This document shows, piece by piece, positions 26,008-34,546 of a DNA stretch of 64,000 nucleotides. The DNA comes from Chitinophaga sp. H8. GTDB taxonomy: Bacteria > Bacteroidota > Bacteroidia > Chitinophagales > Chitinophagaceae. The translations under genes were made by a program, and so were the position numbers. The notes beneath the pieces are model-generated. The model was given only the letters and a program-made list of their open reading frames with translations, searched no databases and was not told the DNA's origin. The number at the start of each line of letters is the position of its first letter. Position 1 is the stretch's first letter. The stretch spans positions 1-64,000 of the forward strand of contig NZ_JBEXAC010000004.1 in assembly GCF_040567655.1 (NCBI RefSeq), given 5' to 3'.

Positions 26008-26055
26008 TTAGGCTTGTCTAACAATTATTTTTAGTCTTTCTTAATTTAGTCTAAA
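26008..26055. promoter_or_regulatory. possible DtxR/IdeR-type operators
   Basis: TTAGGCTTGTCTAA (26008-26021) resembles the TTAGG...CCTAA half-site layout of DtxR-family iron or manganese repressors, and it lies between the -33 and -7 elements of the di-heme operon. A perfect palindrome TTTAGTCTAAA (26045-26055) follows upstream. The remainder of 25970-26165 holds nothing else recognised. Confidence 0.35.
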
Positions 26056-26165
26056 AATTGAATGGTTACAAGGCGGTGAAGAGCATAAGGGAGACACTTT
26101 TTGTCAGAAAAAAGGGGTCATAGCATACGCTACAACCACTAATCCAATTATTAGCGGAACTGTTG

Positions 26166-28436
26166 TTAATAGTTCAACGAAAGTCCAATGCCAAATCCCA
26201 TATCACTATCATAATGTGTACGGATGCTTATATTCTTGGTAAAGATGTAGCCAAGCTCTGCCATATATTCTTTATCGGTATTTACCATAAACCCTGCACG
26301 CAACCTTTTTGATATAGGAATGTCCTCTCTCATTAACTGTAACCGCACTATTCCATCGTGGTACATTTCTGCCTGAAAGTTTATCAGCATCGGAAGCGTA
26401 TAAACAAATCCCAAACTGAATTGTCTTCTGTTGTCTTTCTCATTTTTTTGCCCAAACAAATTCTTCTCTTGTTCATCAATTCCCATTCTGCGGTAACGCC
26501 AGTCAAAACCAATAAACGGCATAAACCATTGCATTTTTCCAATGTATCTTCCCAAATGAGTTTCAACCTCATACCCGTGCATATCGTTGTAGCCCAAACG
26601 CCATTCCGTGCCTAAGCTCCATCTCGTATTTTGAAGCATTGCTTCCCCATCATTTCCATTGGTAGCAAAATCATTTTGAGCCATGAAATGTGGCATATTG
26701 CTTTCCCTTTGTAATGCTTTGTAGGCTTTTGCCTTATCCGGCAGATAAGGATTTTGATAATCACCTACGGCAAACACACGGTTCATACCTGACATCATGT
26801 GGTACAGGATATGGCAGTGAAAAAACCAATCGCCCTCGGTGTTTGCTGCAAATTCTATCGTATCAGTTTCCATTGGCATAATATCAATGATATTCTTTAA
26901 AGGTGCGTTTTCGCCCTTGCCGTTTAATACCCTGAAATCAAATCCGTGCAGGTGCATGGGGTGGCGCATCATAGAGTTATTGTAAATGGTAATCCGCAGT
27001 ATTTCTCCTTTCTTCACGGGTATTTTATCCGTTTCCGAAAGCACCTTGTTGTCCATGCTCCATACATAGCGGTTCATATTTCCGGTAAGGGTAAATTTGA
27101 TGTCTTTTACCGGAGCATCTTTTGGCAGTGTTGTGTTATATGGAGATTTGAGCATGGCATAGTTCAGCGTAACAATATCTCCCAAAGCGTTTGCATTGTA
27201 ACGATTGGGGTCATTGTCCATATTCATACCGTGCTGACTATGGTCTTGCTTTTTCTTTGCCTCACCTGTAATTTCGGGGTACATAACTACATTCATATCC
27301 ATTTGGTTCAGGCTCATCTTCATTCCCATATCGTCCAAGTCGCCGTTCATTTTCATCATGTCATTCATCATCTTCATACCCTCGAAGTATTTAAGCGTTG
27401 GAAGTGGTGAGATAAGCTGTTTGATACCATTGCCAATGAAATAGCTTGCTGATTGAGTTCTGTCTTCGGTAGTGGCAAGGAACTCATAGGATAGTCCATC
27501 ATCTGGAATAGTAACCACTATGTCATAGGTTTCCGATACGGCTATAATTAGCCTGTCCACTTCAACGGGTTCTACATCATTACCGTCACTTGCCACTACG
27601 GTCATTTTACCGCCTGCATACCGAAGCCAAAAGTAAGATGATGCACCACCGTTGGATATACGCAACCTTACTTTATCGCCTGCCTTTAAGGTCTTACCCT
27701 CAACCGATTTCAGGTCGGTAGTATGGTTTCCGTTTATGAGGATTTTATCATAATACACATCACTCACGTCCATTGCCAGCATCCGTTTCCATTCGTTGGT
27801 AACTTTGGTTTTAAATTTTCCCTCACGTATAGCCTCTGCATAAGATTGTGTCGCATTCTTTTTAATGGCAGCCCAATCATTTGCATTGTGCAGCATCCGG
27901 TTGATGTTATTGGGATTAAGATTTGTCCATTCACTTAAAATGATAGGCACAGTCGGCAAATCATCAATTCCCTTTCTAAAGGTTTTATCATCGTCCCGCT
28001 TTTTCATTATGAAACTACCGTACATTCCGATTTGTTCCTGTAACCCTGAATGGGAATGATACCAGTGTGTACCATGTTGAATAATTGGGAAACGATAGGT
28101 ATAGGTAGTGCCAGGTTCAATCGGCTGTTGCGTTAAGTGAGGTACTCCGTCTTCCTTGTTGGGCAGGAATACACCGTGCCAGTGCAGGGACGTACTTTCT
28201 TTTAGCTGATTGTGAACTACAATTTCGGCAGTATCGCCCTCTGTAAAGGTAAGGGTAGGCATAGGAATTTGCCCGTTTACGGCAATAGCCCTTTTTGATT
28301 TGCCTGCATAGTTTACGATAGTGTCTTTGACGTATAAATCGTAATGCACTACTTTTTGAGCAAATAAAGTTTGCGTGCAGAGCGTTATCAGAACGACTTG
28401 CAGCATCTTTATTATTATTTTCTTGTGTCTGTTCAT
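26166..28436 (-). CDS. multicopper oxidase (CopA-like) fused to a C-terminal barrel-like domain
   Basis: A 756-residue exported cuproxidase. After the signal peptide (to about residue 26, ending FAQ) come three cupredoxin domains. The copper ligands are complete: H85-W-H87, H124-x-x-H127-x-H129, the HPMHLHGFDF motif, and H540-C541-H542...H546...M551. A Met-rich stretch (residues about 355-400, many MxxM) suits Cu(I) delivery. From about residue 600 the sequence turns into amphipathic beta strands with aromatic residues (WRLGYNDMHGYEVETHLGRY) and ends in GIGLSLNY, like a CopB-type outer-membrane barrel. It would oxidise Cu(I) to the less toxic Cu(II), probably anchored at the outer membrane. 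Last gene of the copper island. Confidence 0.9.
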   Translation of the reverse strand: MNRHKKIIIKMLQVVLITLCTQTLFAQKVVHYDLYVKDTIVNYAGKSKRAIAVNGQIPMPTLTFTEGDTAEIVVHNQLKESTSLHWHGVFLPNKEDGVPHLTQQPIEPGTTYTYRFPIIQHGTHWYHSHSGLQEQIGMYGSFIMKKRDDDKTFRKGIDDLPTVPIILSEWTNLNPNNINRMLHNANDWAAIKKNATQSYAEAIREGKFKTKVTNEWKRMLAMDVSDVYYDKILINGNHTTDLKSVEGKTLKAGDKVRLRISNGGASSYFWLRYAGGKMTVVASDGNDVEPVEVDRLIIAVSETYDIVVTIPDDGLSYEFLATTEDRTQSASYFIGNGIKQLISPLPTLKYFEGMKMMNDMMKMNGDLDDMGMKMSLNQMDMNVVMYPEITGEAKKKQDHSQHGMNMDNDPNRYNANALGDIVTLNYAMLKSPYNTTLPKDAPVKDIKFTLTGNMNRYVWSMDNKVLSETDKIPVKKGEILRITIYNNSMMRHPMHLHGFDFRVLNGKGENAPLKNIIDIMPMETDTIEFAANTEGDWFFHCHILYHMMSGMNRVFAVGDYQNPYLPDKAKAYKALQRESNMPHFMAQNDFATNGNDGEAMLQNTRWSLGTEWRLGYNDMHGYEVETHLGRYIGKMQWFMPFIGFDWRYRRMGIDEQEKNLFGQKNEKDNRRQFSLGFVYTLPMLINFQAEMYHDGIVRLQLMREDIPISKRLRAGFMVNTDKEYMAELGYIFTKNISIRTHYDSDMGFGIGLSLNY

Positions 28437-28448
28437 TATTCTATAATT

Positions 28449-28904
28449 TTATTTTAAACTGTCAGCCATTGCATCAAACCATTTCATTAAAACCTGTTTT
28501 TCTTCTTGGGTTAATACTGCATTGCGGTGAATAAGCGTATATGATGACAATGGCATTTTCCCGTCCCTTATCTGATTGGACATAGCCCGGAATTTATTGC
28601 GCTGTTTGCGGGTAGAGTACGTTCCAAAGTCGCTAAAGTTTAGTTCCTCTTTGCCCTCCTTAATATGCCCTGCCATATACCATGCTCCCGGTTGGATACG
28701 GCTGTACCACGGATAACGGGTGTTGTTGCTATGGCAGTCGTAACAAGAGATTTGCAATATCGCTTTAACGTTTTGGGGTACTGCATATACCTTTTCAATG
28801 TGCATATCTGTTACCTCACCCGATTGATTTCGCAATGGCTGAAAAAACTGAATGCCGATTAAGACAACGATTAAGCCTAATATAATTTTTTTCTTTAGCG
28901 ACAT
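28449..28904 (-). CDS. heme-binding domain protein (Haem_bd family)
   Basis: A 151-residue protein with one N-terminal membrane segment or signal anchor (IILGLIVVLIGIQFF). The heme motif C-Y-D-C-H (SCYDCHSNNTRYPWYSRIQP) and the downstream NFSDFGTYSTRKQ and GKMPLSSYTLIH motifs are those of the Haem_bd domain (PF14376). It is a monoheme c-type protein facing the periplasm. It lies 12 bases before the multicopper oxidase gene, so it may accept or supply electrons there; that is inference. Confidence 0.88.
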   Translation of the reverse strand: MSLKKKIILGLIVVLIGIQFFQPLRNQSGEVTDMHIEKVYAVPQNVKAILQISCYDCHSNNTRYPWYSRIQPGAWYMAGHIKEGKEELNFSDFGTYSTRKQRNKFRAMSNQIRDGKMPLSSYTLIHRNAVLTQEEKQVLMKWFDAMADSLK

Positions 28905-28997
28905 ATTAATTAATAGCTAATTGATTGTCAGCAACACTTTACCGATGTAATAAGGCGAGAAAGTGGTGTCCCGTTCAAAATTGAAATTGGATTTTAA

Positions 28998-29522
28998 TTA
29001 TTTTTCTTTTTCAAATTCTTTAAGTTTTCGCTTCATAAGCTCAATTTCATCAGATTGGGATTGGATAATGTCTTTTTGCAATTGCATCAGTTCAGGGTCG
29101 GTCAACTTAGCATTTTCCGACATCTGTAATGCCGCTGCGTGATGCGGTATCATACCCTTTACAAACTGTTTGTCCCCAACACCTATTTGTTGCCTAATCC
29201 CAAACCATGAGAATATGCCGACAGCTACCGAAAGTGTTGCGATACCCCAATTGATTTTCTTGTTAGTGTACATACCTTTCATTATCAACAATTCGATAAG
29301 TAGCATTGCCGAGGTCATCAGCAAGGTCATGTACAGGTTATTAATATTGGGTATAAGGTTGGCTAATTTGTCTATCATGGCGTACATGATAAAATACATT
29401 GCACTAAACATAACGATAGCCATAACAGCAAAACGTTTGTACATGGCTAATGAATGTTTTGAGTTATCAGCACCATTTTTTGAACTATGCTGCATTCCGT
29501 GTTTATTCTGCATATTTTCCAT
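28998..29522 (-). CDS. DUF305 membrane protein
   Basis: A 174-residue protein with a Met/His-rich start (MQNKHGMQHSSKNG), three hydrophobic helices (residues about 30-50, 60-82, 92-108), and a C-terminal DUF305 segment (FVKGMIPHHAAALQMSENA, then IIQSQSDEIELMKRKL). The HH and Met residues of DUF305 are typical of copper-linked proteins in Bacteroidota. It probably binds or handles copper at the membrane. It lies within the copper operon, 12 bases from the DUF3347 lipoprotein gene. Confidence 0.85.
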   Translation of the reverse strand: MENMQNKHGMQHSSKNGADNSKHSLAMYKRFAVMAIVMFSAMYFIMYAMIDKLANLIPNINNLYMTLLMTSAMLLIELLIMKGMYTNKKINWGIATLSVAVGIFSWFGIRQQIGVGDKQFVKGMIPHHAAALQMSENAKLTDPELMQLQKDIIQSQSDEIELMKRKLKEFEKEK

Positions 29523-29534
29523 AACAATGAGCTT

Positions 29535-30197
29535 TTATTTATTATCAATGGTTTTCTCTACCTTGCCGCAGCTAATCATTTTTGAGCCATAGTAAGGGTT
29601 TTTGATTTCCTTATTTTCGCTTAACCAAATGGCTCCCTTACCATCGTTGAACATCGGGCAATGGTCTTGATATAGTTTTTGTGGAGTGCCGAACAATTTT
29701 ATCAGGTCAGTAATATCTTCGCTCAATGATGCCAAATGCTCCCTTTGGTGGTCTATTTTGCCCGCATTGTTGCCAATATGCTCCGCATTTTCCTTTGCAT
29801 CATCCGCAATGTCCATATACTCCTTATGCTTGTCGGCAGGAATAGCTTTCATGTCCACTTTATTTAAGGTAGCCAACAACTTCTTACCCGCACTGGCGGC
29901 AGCCTTATCATCATCCGATACAAGAGCATTCTTTAAGGTCAGGTAATCGGTGATTATGGGAGCAATGGAGAATTTATTTGTTTCGCCTGCCGCTGTTTTT
30001 GCTTCCTGTCCGTTTGCGGTATCGCTAACCGGGGGTGCAACCACCGTATCATTTTCTTTTGCCGGAGCAGATGCCTGTTGCGCTGAAACGGCTACTGTAT
30101 CATTTGCGGATTGTTCGTTTTTGCTTGTAGATTGGTTGCAGGATACAGTTATAAATGCCATAGTAATTGCAACGATTGATAATGTTATATTTTTCAT
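29535..30197 (-). CDS. DUF3347 lipoprotein
   Basis: A 220-residue lipoprotein (lipobox cysteine in MAFITVSCNQS) with a low-complexity Ala/Thr linker and a helical DUF3347 domain (IITDYLTLKNALVSDDDKAA through the end). The C-terminal motif DHCPMFNDGKGAIWLSENKE and KNPYYGSKMISCGKV matches the paralogous protein at 32658, with a Cys-Pro-Met that could bind copper. It lies seven bases after the CopB-type ATPase gene. A periplasmic copper-binding role is inferred from context. Confidence 0.85.
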   Translation of the reverse strand: MKNITLSIVAITMAFITVSCNQSTSKNEQSANDTVAVSAQQASAPAKENDTVVAPPVSDTANGQEAKTAAGETNKFSIAPIITDYLTLKNALVSDDDKAAASAGKKLLATLNKVDMKAIPADKHKEYMDIADDAKENAEHIGNNAGKIDHQREHLASLSEDITDLIKLFGTPQKLYQDHCPMFNDGKGAIWLSENKEIKNPYYGSKMISCGKVEKTIDNK

Positions 30198-30203
30198 TTT
30201 TAT

Positions 30204-32324
30204 TTATTTTTTGATTTTTAAAAAACTTGCATTGATAGCTACTACAATTGTGCTTACGCTCATTAGCACAGCACCCATTGCAGGGCTTAAAATAAATTTT
30301 GGATAGAGTATGCCTGCCGCAAGGGGAATTGCGACTACGTTGTAGCCAACTGCCCATATTAGGTTTTGCACCATTTTTTTATAGGTGCTTTTAGCGAAGC
30401 CAATCAGCTTTACTACATCTCTTGGGTCGCTGTCCACCAGAATAATATCAGCAGTTTCGGCAGCCACGTCAGTGCCGGAACCTACGGCTATACCTACGTC
30501 AGCCTGTGCTAATGCAGGCGCATCGTTTACGCCGTCGCCAGTCATGGCAACGGTTTCACCTTTTGCCTGAAGCTCCTTTACTTTCTCCTGCTTGTTGTGC
30601 GGAAGCACATTTGCTAAAAAGCCATCCATTCCTAATTTCTCTGCTACGGCAGCCGCAATCTTTTCATTGTCCCCGGTGAGCAGAAAGGATTTGATGTTCA
30701 TTTTTTTGAGTGCATCAACTGCCTCGCCTGAACCCTCACGGATGCTGTCTGCCAAAGTGATTATCCCCACTACTTTATCTCCGATTAGAACAAAGTTTAC
30801 TGTTTCGGCTTCCTGATTGATTTCCTTTGGAATTTCCGGTAATGAAAGGTGGTTTTCGCTGAAATAGTTTTTCCCGGCTGCTATAACACCTTTCCCGTTG
30901 ACGATACCTTTTACACCGATGCCCTGCATATAGCTGAAGTTTTCCGATTTCCATAAGGCAAGGCTTTTTTCCTTTAAGGTTGCCATAATGCCTTTTGCGA
31001 TATGATGTTCAGAATTTTGCTGCACGGCGGCGGCATACTGGATAAGCTCATTGGCATTATATTCATCCGTTAATGGGATAATTTTTTCAACAGTATGGGA
31101 ACCTTTGGTGAGGGTTCCAGTTTTGTCAAAAATGACGGTTGATATATTCCTTGTTGTTTCAAATGCGTTCCGGTTGCGGATAAGCAGACCGTTGGTCGCT
31201 GAAAGCGTTGTGGAAATTGCGACTACCAATGGGATAGCTACGCCCAAAGCGTGCGGACAGGCTGTTACCATTACCGTTACCATTCTTTCCAAAGCAAAGG
31301 CGGTATCCCCACTGCTAACAAACCAGTAAATGAATGTGCCTATGCCTACGGCAATAGCAATAAAGGTCAGCCATTTTGCTACCTTGTCCGCAAGGTTCTG
31401 TGTATTGGATTTGGTAGCCTGTGCATCTTGCACCAGGTTAATGACCCTGTTCAGGTAGCTGTCTTTCCCAACGGCTGTTACCTTTACTTTCAACGCTCCA
31501 TCGCCATTGATAGACCCTGCGATAACCTTACTGTCTTTTTCCTTTTTTACGGGAACGCTTTCCCCGGTCAGCATACTTTCGTTGATGTACGACCCTCCCT
31601 CTACGACTAATCCATCGGCAGGGATTTTTTCGCCCGGTTTTATAATTGCCGTTTCACCGCTTTGCAGGTCTTCGAGCTTTATCCTTACGGCTTCACCGTT
31701 CCGTTCCACGGTAACATCATTCGGCAGCAACGCTACCAATGACTGTAATGCCCTCGATGCTGCCATTTGGGAACGCATTTCGAGCCAATGCCCCAATAGC
31801 ATAATATCAATAAGGGTTGCCAGTTCCCAAAAGAAATCCATACCCTGCAAGCCGAAAACAACGGCTACCGAATAGATATAGGCAACGGATATGGCTATGG
31901 CAACAAGGGTCATCATACCTATGGCTTTGGCTTTTATTTCACCTGCCATTCCTTTTAAGAATGGCAAGCCACCATAGATATAGATAGCTGTTCCCAATGT
32001 CAGCAACACATATTTATCGCCCGTAAATGCAATGCTGAACCCAAGCCATTGCTGTATCATGTGCGATAGGAGCAGGATAGGTACTGTAATGACGAGGCTT
32101 GTCCAAAAACGTTTCAGGAAATCACCTGTATGGTGTCCGGCGTGTTTATTGAAGCTCTCTTTTGAATGGTCATGATTGGTATGCTCCCCATGTCCGTGAG
32201 CTGTCCCATGTTCATGGGAAGCTGAGGGATTACCTATGGGAACCAGTGCCATACCACAAAGCGGGCATTTGCCCGGCTCGTCCTTTAGCACCTGTGGGTG
32301 CATGGGACACGTGTATTTTTGCAT
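30204..32324 (-). CDS. copB: CopB-type (P1B-3) copper/silver P-type ATPase
   Basis: A 706-residue inner-membrane exporter. The N-terminus holds a short metal-binding motif (YTCPMHPQVLKDEPGKCPLC), followed by a His-rich stretch (residues about 35-65). The membrane metal site is C356-P357-H358, the hallmark of the P1B-3 (CopB) class that moves Cu(I)/Cu(II) or Ag(I). The phosphorylated aspartate lies in DKTGTLTKGSH and the hinge in MTGDGVNDAPALAQ. It differs in class from the CPC-type ATPase at 34547. It sits in the middle of the copper operon, with DUF3347 genes on both sides. Confidence 0.92.
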   Translation of the reverse strand: MQKYTCPMHPQVLKDEPGKCPLCGMALVPIGNPSASHEHGTAHGHGEHTNHDHSKESFNKHAGHHTGDFLKRFWTSLVITVPILLLSHMIQQWLGFSIAFTGDKYVLLTLGTAIYIYGGLPFLKGMAGEIKAKAIGMMTLVAIAISVAYIYSVAVVFGLQGMDFFWELATLIDIMLLGHWLEMRSQMAASRALQSLVALLPNDVTVERNGEAVRIKLEDLQSGETAIIKPGEKIPADGLVVEGGSYINESMLTGESVPVKKEKDSKVIAGSINGDGALKVKVTAVGKDSYLNRVINLVQDAQATKSNTQNLADKVAKWLTFIAIAVGIGTFIYWFVSSGDTAFALERMVTVMVTACPHALGVAIPLVVAISTTLSATNGLLIRNRNAFETTRNISTVIFDKTGTLTKGSHTVEKIIPLTDEYNANELIQYAAAVQQNSEHHIAKGIMATLKEKSLALWKSENFSYMQGIGVKGIVNGKGVIAAGKNYFSENHLSLPEIPKEINQEAETVNFVLIGDKVVGIITLADSIREGSGEAVDALKKMNIKSFLLTGDNEKIAAAVAEKLGMDGFLANVLPHNKQEKVKELQAKGETVAMTGDGVNDAPALAQADVGIAVGSGTDVAAETADIILVDSDPRDVVKLIGFAKSTYKKMVQNLIWAVGYNVVAIPLAAGILYPKFILSPAMGAVLMSVSTIVVAINASFLKIKK

Positions 32325-32334
32325 AACAAAGGGG

Positions 32335-32646
32335 TTAAAAGTTATTTTTACTTAATTTTTCTGCCATTTCATGCGTCATTTCTTCGGCATAAGTACCATA
32401 AGCATCAACAAGAACACCTTTATTCTCACCATTTTTGGATGAGATAACATAAATGACGGCATTGTTGTCGGGACTGCTGTCGAGGCTTTCAAACCTGTGT
32501 GTTTCTACAACCGTAAAATCTTCCGGCTTTAGCTTTAGGCTTTGTGAGGCACAGTATAAACAATCTGGAAGCAGACTGAAATCCATGCCATATCCTCTGT
32601 GTTTAAGGTCTTGTAGTGCCTGTACCATGTTATTATACTGTACCAT
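32335..32646 (-). CDS. small conserved Bacteroidota protein, unknown function
   Basis: A 103-residue soluble protein (TMVQALQDLKHRGYGMDFSL, then FTVVETHRFESLDSSPDNNAV, then VYVISSKNGENKGVLVDAYG). Databases often label such proteins phosphoribosylpyrophosphate synthetase, but no PRPP-binding loop or enzyme-size domain is present, so I do not accept that name. A C-x-x-C (LPDCLYCASQSL) near residue 30 could bind a metal. It is 10 bases before the CopB-type ATPase gene. The start could also be at the seventh codon. Confidence 0.7.
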   Translation of the reverse strand: MVQYNNMVQALQDLKHRGYGMDFSLLPDCLYCASQSLKLKPEDFTVVETHRFESLDSSPDNNAVIYVISSKNGENKGVLVDAYGTYAEEMTHEMAEKLSKNNF

Positions 32647-32657
32647 AACTTTATGAC

Positions 32658-33539
32658 CTATTGTTTAATGGTTTCAACGGTACTGCCACAGGTAAGCATC
32701 TGCGAACCGTAATACGGGTTTTTAACCGCATTTTCTTTGCTCAACCAATTTGCTCCTTTGCCTCCGTTGTACATCGGGCAATGCTGATAGTAAACAGGAG
32801 CATTCTGCTTAGACACTTTTGCCAATTCATAAAGATTAGTCGAAAGAGTAGCAAAGGCTTCTCTTTGTTTGGCAACGTCTTTTGATTTTTCAATGCTTTC
32901 CGCATTGGTTGATATGTTTTTCATTACTTTCATCCAAACGGTATGTTCTTCTGTGGATAGCTTGCTCATATCCACTACGCCAACGGATTTAACTAATGCA
33001 GCAGCCTTGTCAGAAGCATTAGCAGCATCGGTTTTTATCAAGGCATCCTTTATGGAAAAGTAATTGTCAAATACGGCTGTTAGCTGTGAGGCATTTTGTA
33101 CCGGAGCATTTTCGGATGTAACCATTTTACTATGGTCATGACCACCGTGTTCGCTACTCATATCCATGTCAGCCTCTTTGTTTTTGGCAACGGGCTTTAA
33201 TGTTCTTTCGTACTGGCAGCAACCCGGCAGCTTAGCATATATGTCATCCGGTGCTAAGAATTTTTCACTGTCATAACCTGCCAAAGCAATGCGTTTGAGT
33301 ATTTCGTCCTGATTGGTTTTGTCGCTGTCATAGGTTAGGGTACCCATTTTGGTGTCTTTGTTCCATTCCACACTGGCTACTTTTTTTACGTTTCCGGCTT
33401 TTTCGATAGTGGCTTTGCACATATCGCAGTTACCATCAACCTTTACGGTTTCTGTTTTCGCATTTTTTATTTGTGCGAAACTGTTTATTGATGATAGCAA
33501 TACGACGATTACCATCAATAATTTTGCTATTGATTTCAT
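32658..33539 (-). CDS. secreted HMA domain plus DUF3347 protein
   Basis: A 293-residue exported protein. Signal peptide (MKSIAKLLMVIVVLLSSINSFAQ), then a heavy-metal-associated domain (VKVDGNCDMCKATIEKAG, with C-x-x-C), then a His/Asp-rich linker (SSEHGGHDHSKM), then a DUF3347 domain ending in the QHCPMYNGGKGANWLS motif and a final cysteine. The frame is open 28 codons upstream, but the internal ATG at 33539 starts the signal peptide. It looks like a periplasmic copper chaperone or buffer, paralogous in its C-terminal half to the gene at 29535. Confidence 0.87.
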   Translation of the reverse strand: MKSIAKLLMVIVVLLSSINSFAQIKNAKTETVKVDGNCDMCKATIEKAGNVKKVASVEWNKDTKMGTLTYDSDKTNQDEILKRIALAGYDSEKFLAPDDIYAKLPGCCQYERTLKPVAKNKEADMDMSSEHGGHDHSKMVTSENAPVQNASQLTAVFDNYFSIKDALIKTDAANASDKAAALVKSVGVVDMSKLSTEEHTVWMKVMKNISTNAESIEKSKDVAKQREAFATLSTNLYELAKVSKQNAPVYYQHCPMYNGGKGANWLSKENAVKNPYYGSQMLTCGSTVETIKQ

Positions 33540-33675
33540 ATTAGAATACATTTTAGAGGAATGGGGCATACAGTCCAATCCTGTTAGAATTTTGATTAAA
33601 TAGTACAAATAGGGAATTTTCAAAAGCTGGATGCAGCTTTCGACAAGGCGTACCTATGGCTGTAAAGCCATAGTT

Positions 33676-34068
33676 TTAGCTTATTTTAGGCGGTAGCCAA
33701 ATGGAGAAAAAGCCCGAAGAATAGTAGGCTTGTTTAAAACCGAATTTTTGTTTTTTAGTACTGGCAATTGGATATTTTGCCCTTAATTCGATTATTGTAG
33801 GCACATTTAACGAGTTAGCACAGGTAGTGCCGCACCTGCAAGAACTCCCGTTACAGCCTCCACAACCATTGCTATGGTTGCATTTTTTGCAAGATTTACC
33901 TTTGCAACTGTGCTGCTTATGTTCTGATTTTTTTGATTGTTTTTTGGAACAAGAGGACTTCTCTGTTTTAGTAGCAGTTTTGGAGCAAGCATAGCTTTGA
34001 TTGGGTATCAGAAAGAAACCCAAACAGAATAAAGATAACAGGGTAATATGTTTGCCTAAACTTTTCAA
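33676..34068 (-). CDS. small secreted Cys/Lys-rich protein ending in the IWLPPKIS motif
   Basis: A 130-residue protein with signal peptide (KHITLLSLFCLGFFLIPNQSYA) and a dense cysteine/lysine/histidine block (CKGKSCKKCNHSNGCGGC, then CRCGTTC) holding about 12 cysteines. It ends SGFFSIWLPPKIS, sharing the last residues with the two DUF6660-like proteins at 12717 and 15536 although the bodies differ. The start codon is TTG; no ATG is available before the signal peptide. A TAACTTTG box lies five bases before it. A periplasmic copper-binding function fits the context but is inferred. Confidence 0.7.
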   Translation of the reverse strand: MKSLGKHITLLSLFCLGFFLIPNQSYACSKTATKTEKSSCSKKQSKKSEHKQHSCKGKSCKKCNHSNGCGGCNGSSCRCGTTCANSLNVPTIIELRAKYPIASTKKQKFGFKQAYYSSGFFSIWLPPKIS

Positions 34069-34073
34069 CGCTA

Positions 34074-34081
34074 CAAAGTTA
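34074..34081 (-). promoter_or_regulatory. -7 promoter box (TAACTTTG) with near-leaderless spacing
   Basis: Reads TAACTTTG on the minus strand, an exact TAnnTTTG match five bases before the TTG start at 34068. It is identical in sequence to the box before the Cys-rich gene at 12717. Confidence 0.5.
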
Positions 34082-34159
34082 TAAATAAAATTACATTGTT
34101 AACCACTTTGTCCTTTATTTTTGACCTCTACCATATTTTTAAAGCTGTTGTTTTTAGGA

Positions 34160-34214
34160 GTAAATGCCCCTTTCTTACCCAACGTATTCATTAAGAGCAA
34201 AAAGGAGCATTTAC
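34160..34214. terminator. stem-loop behind the CopZ-like gene
   Basis: GTAAATGCCCCTTT (34160-34173) pairs with AAAGGAGCATTTAC (34201-34214) with one mismatch. It begins eight bases after the CopZ-like stop on the minus strand. No clear T-run follows, so it may attenuate transcription or protect the 3' end rather than fully terminate. Confidence 0.5.
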
Positions 34215-34222
34215 ATTCAACT

Positions 34223-34447
34223 TTAAGCGGTTAGCGGTTCTATTTTAAAACCTTTGCTTTTGACAATGGCTACTACTTCATCTTCGGTAATACCCTCTGA
34301 TTTTACGGTAAGGATTTTGTCTGCATTGTTCGTATCTACATTCCAGTGGCAGATACCCTCTGCATTGTCTAAATCGGATTGAACTTTTGATACACATCCA
34401 CCACAATTAAGATTGGTCTTAAACTGAAATTCTTTGTTATTTTCCAT
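34223..34447 (-). CDS. heavy-metal-associated domain copper chaperone (CopZ-like)
   Basis: A 74-residue cytosolic HMA protein with the metal-binding loop NCGGC (C-x-x-C near residue 15) and the beta-alpha-beta-beta-alpha-beta length. It would carry Cu(I) to the ATPase encoded 100 bases upstream on the same strand. The single domain and neighbourhood fit CopZ. A stem-loop directly follows the gene. Confidence 0.85.
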   Translation of the reverse strand: MENNKEFQFKTNLNCGGCVSKVQSDLDNAEGICHWNVDTNNADKILTVKSEGITEDEVVAIVKSKGFKIEPLTA

Positions 34448-34546
34448 TATTACTTAAATTTTATTGTTAATTGATATTGCAAAGTTGCTTATTCTTCCAA
34501 AAGCATCTGTTGTGATATTTTGGATTTGATTTATGATATTTACTGT

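Noticed and set aside
32335..32646. name phosphoribosylpyrophosphate synthetase for the 103-residue protein
   Set aside because: The protein is far too short and lacks the PRPP loop; the name is probably a propagated misannotation.
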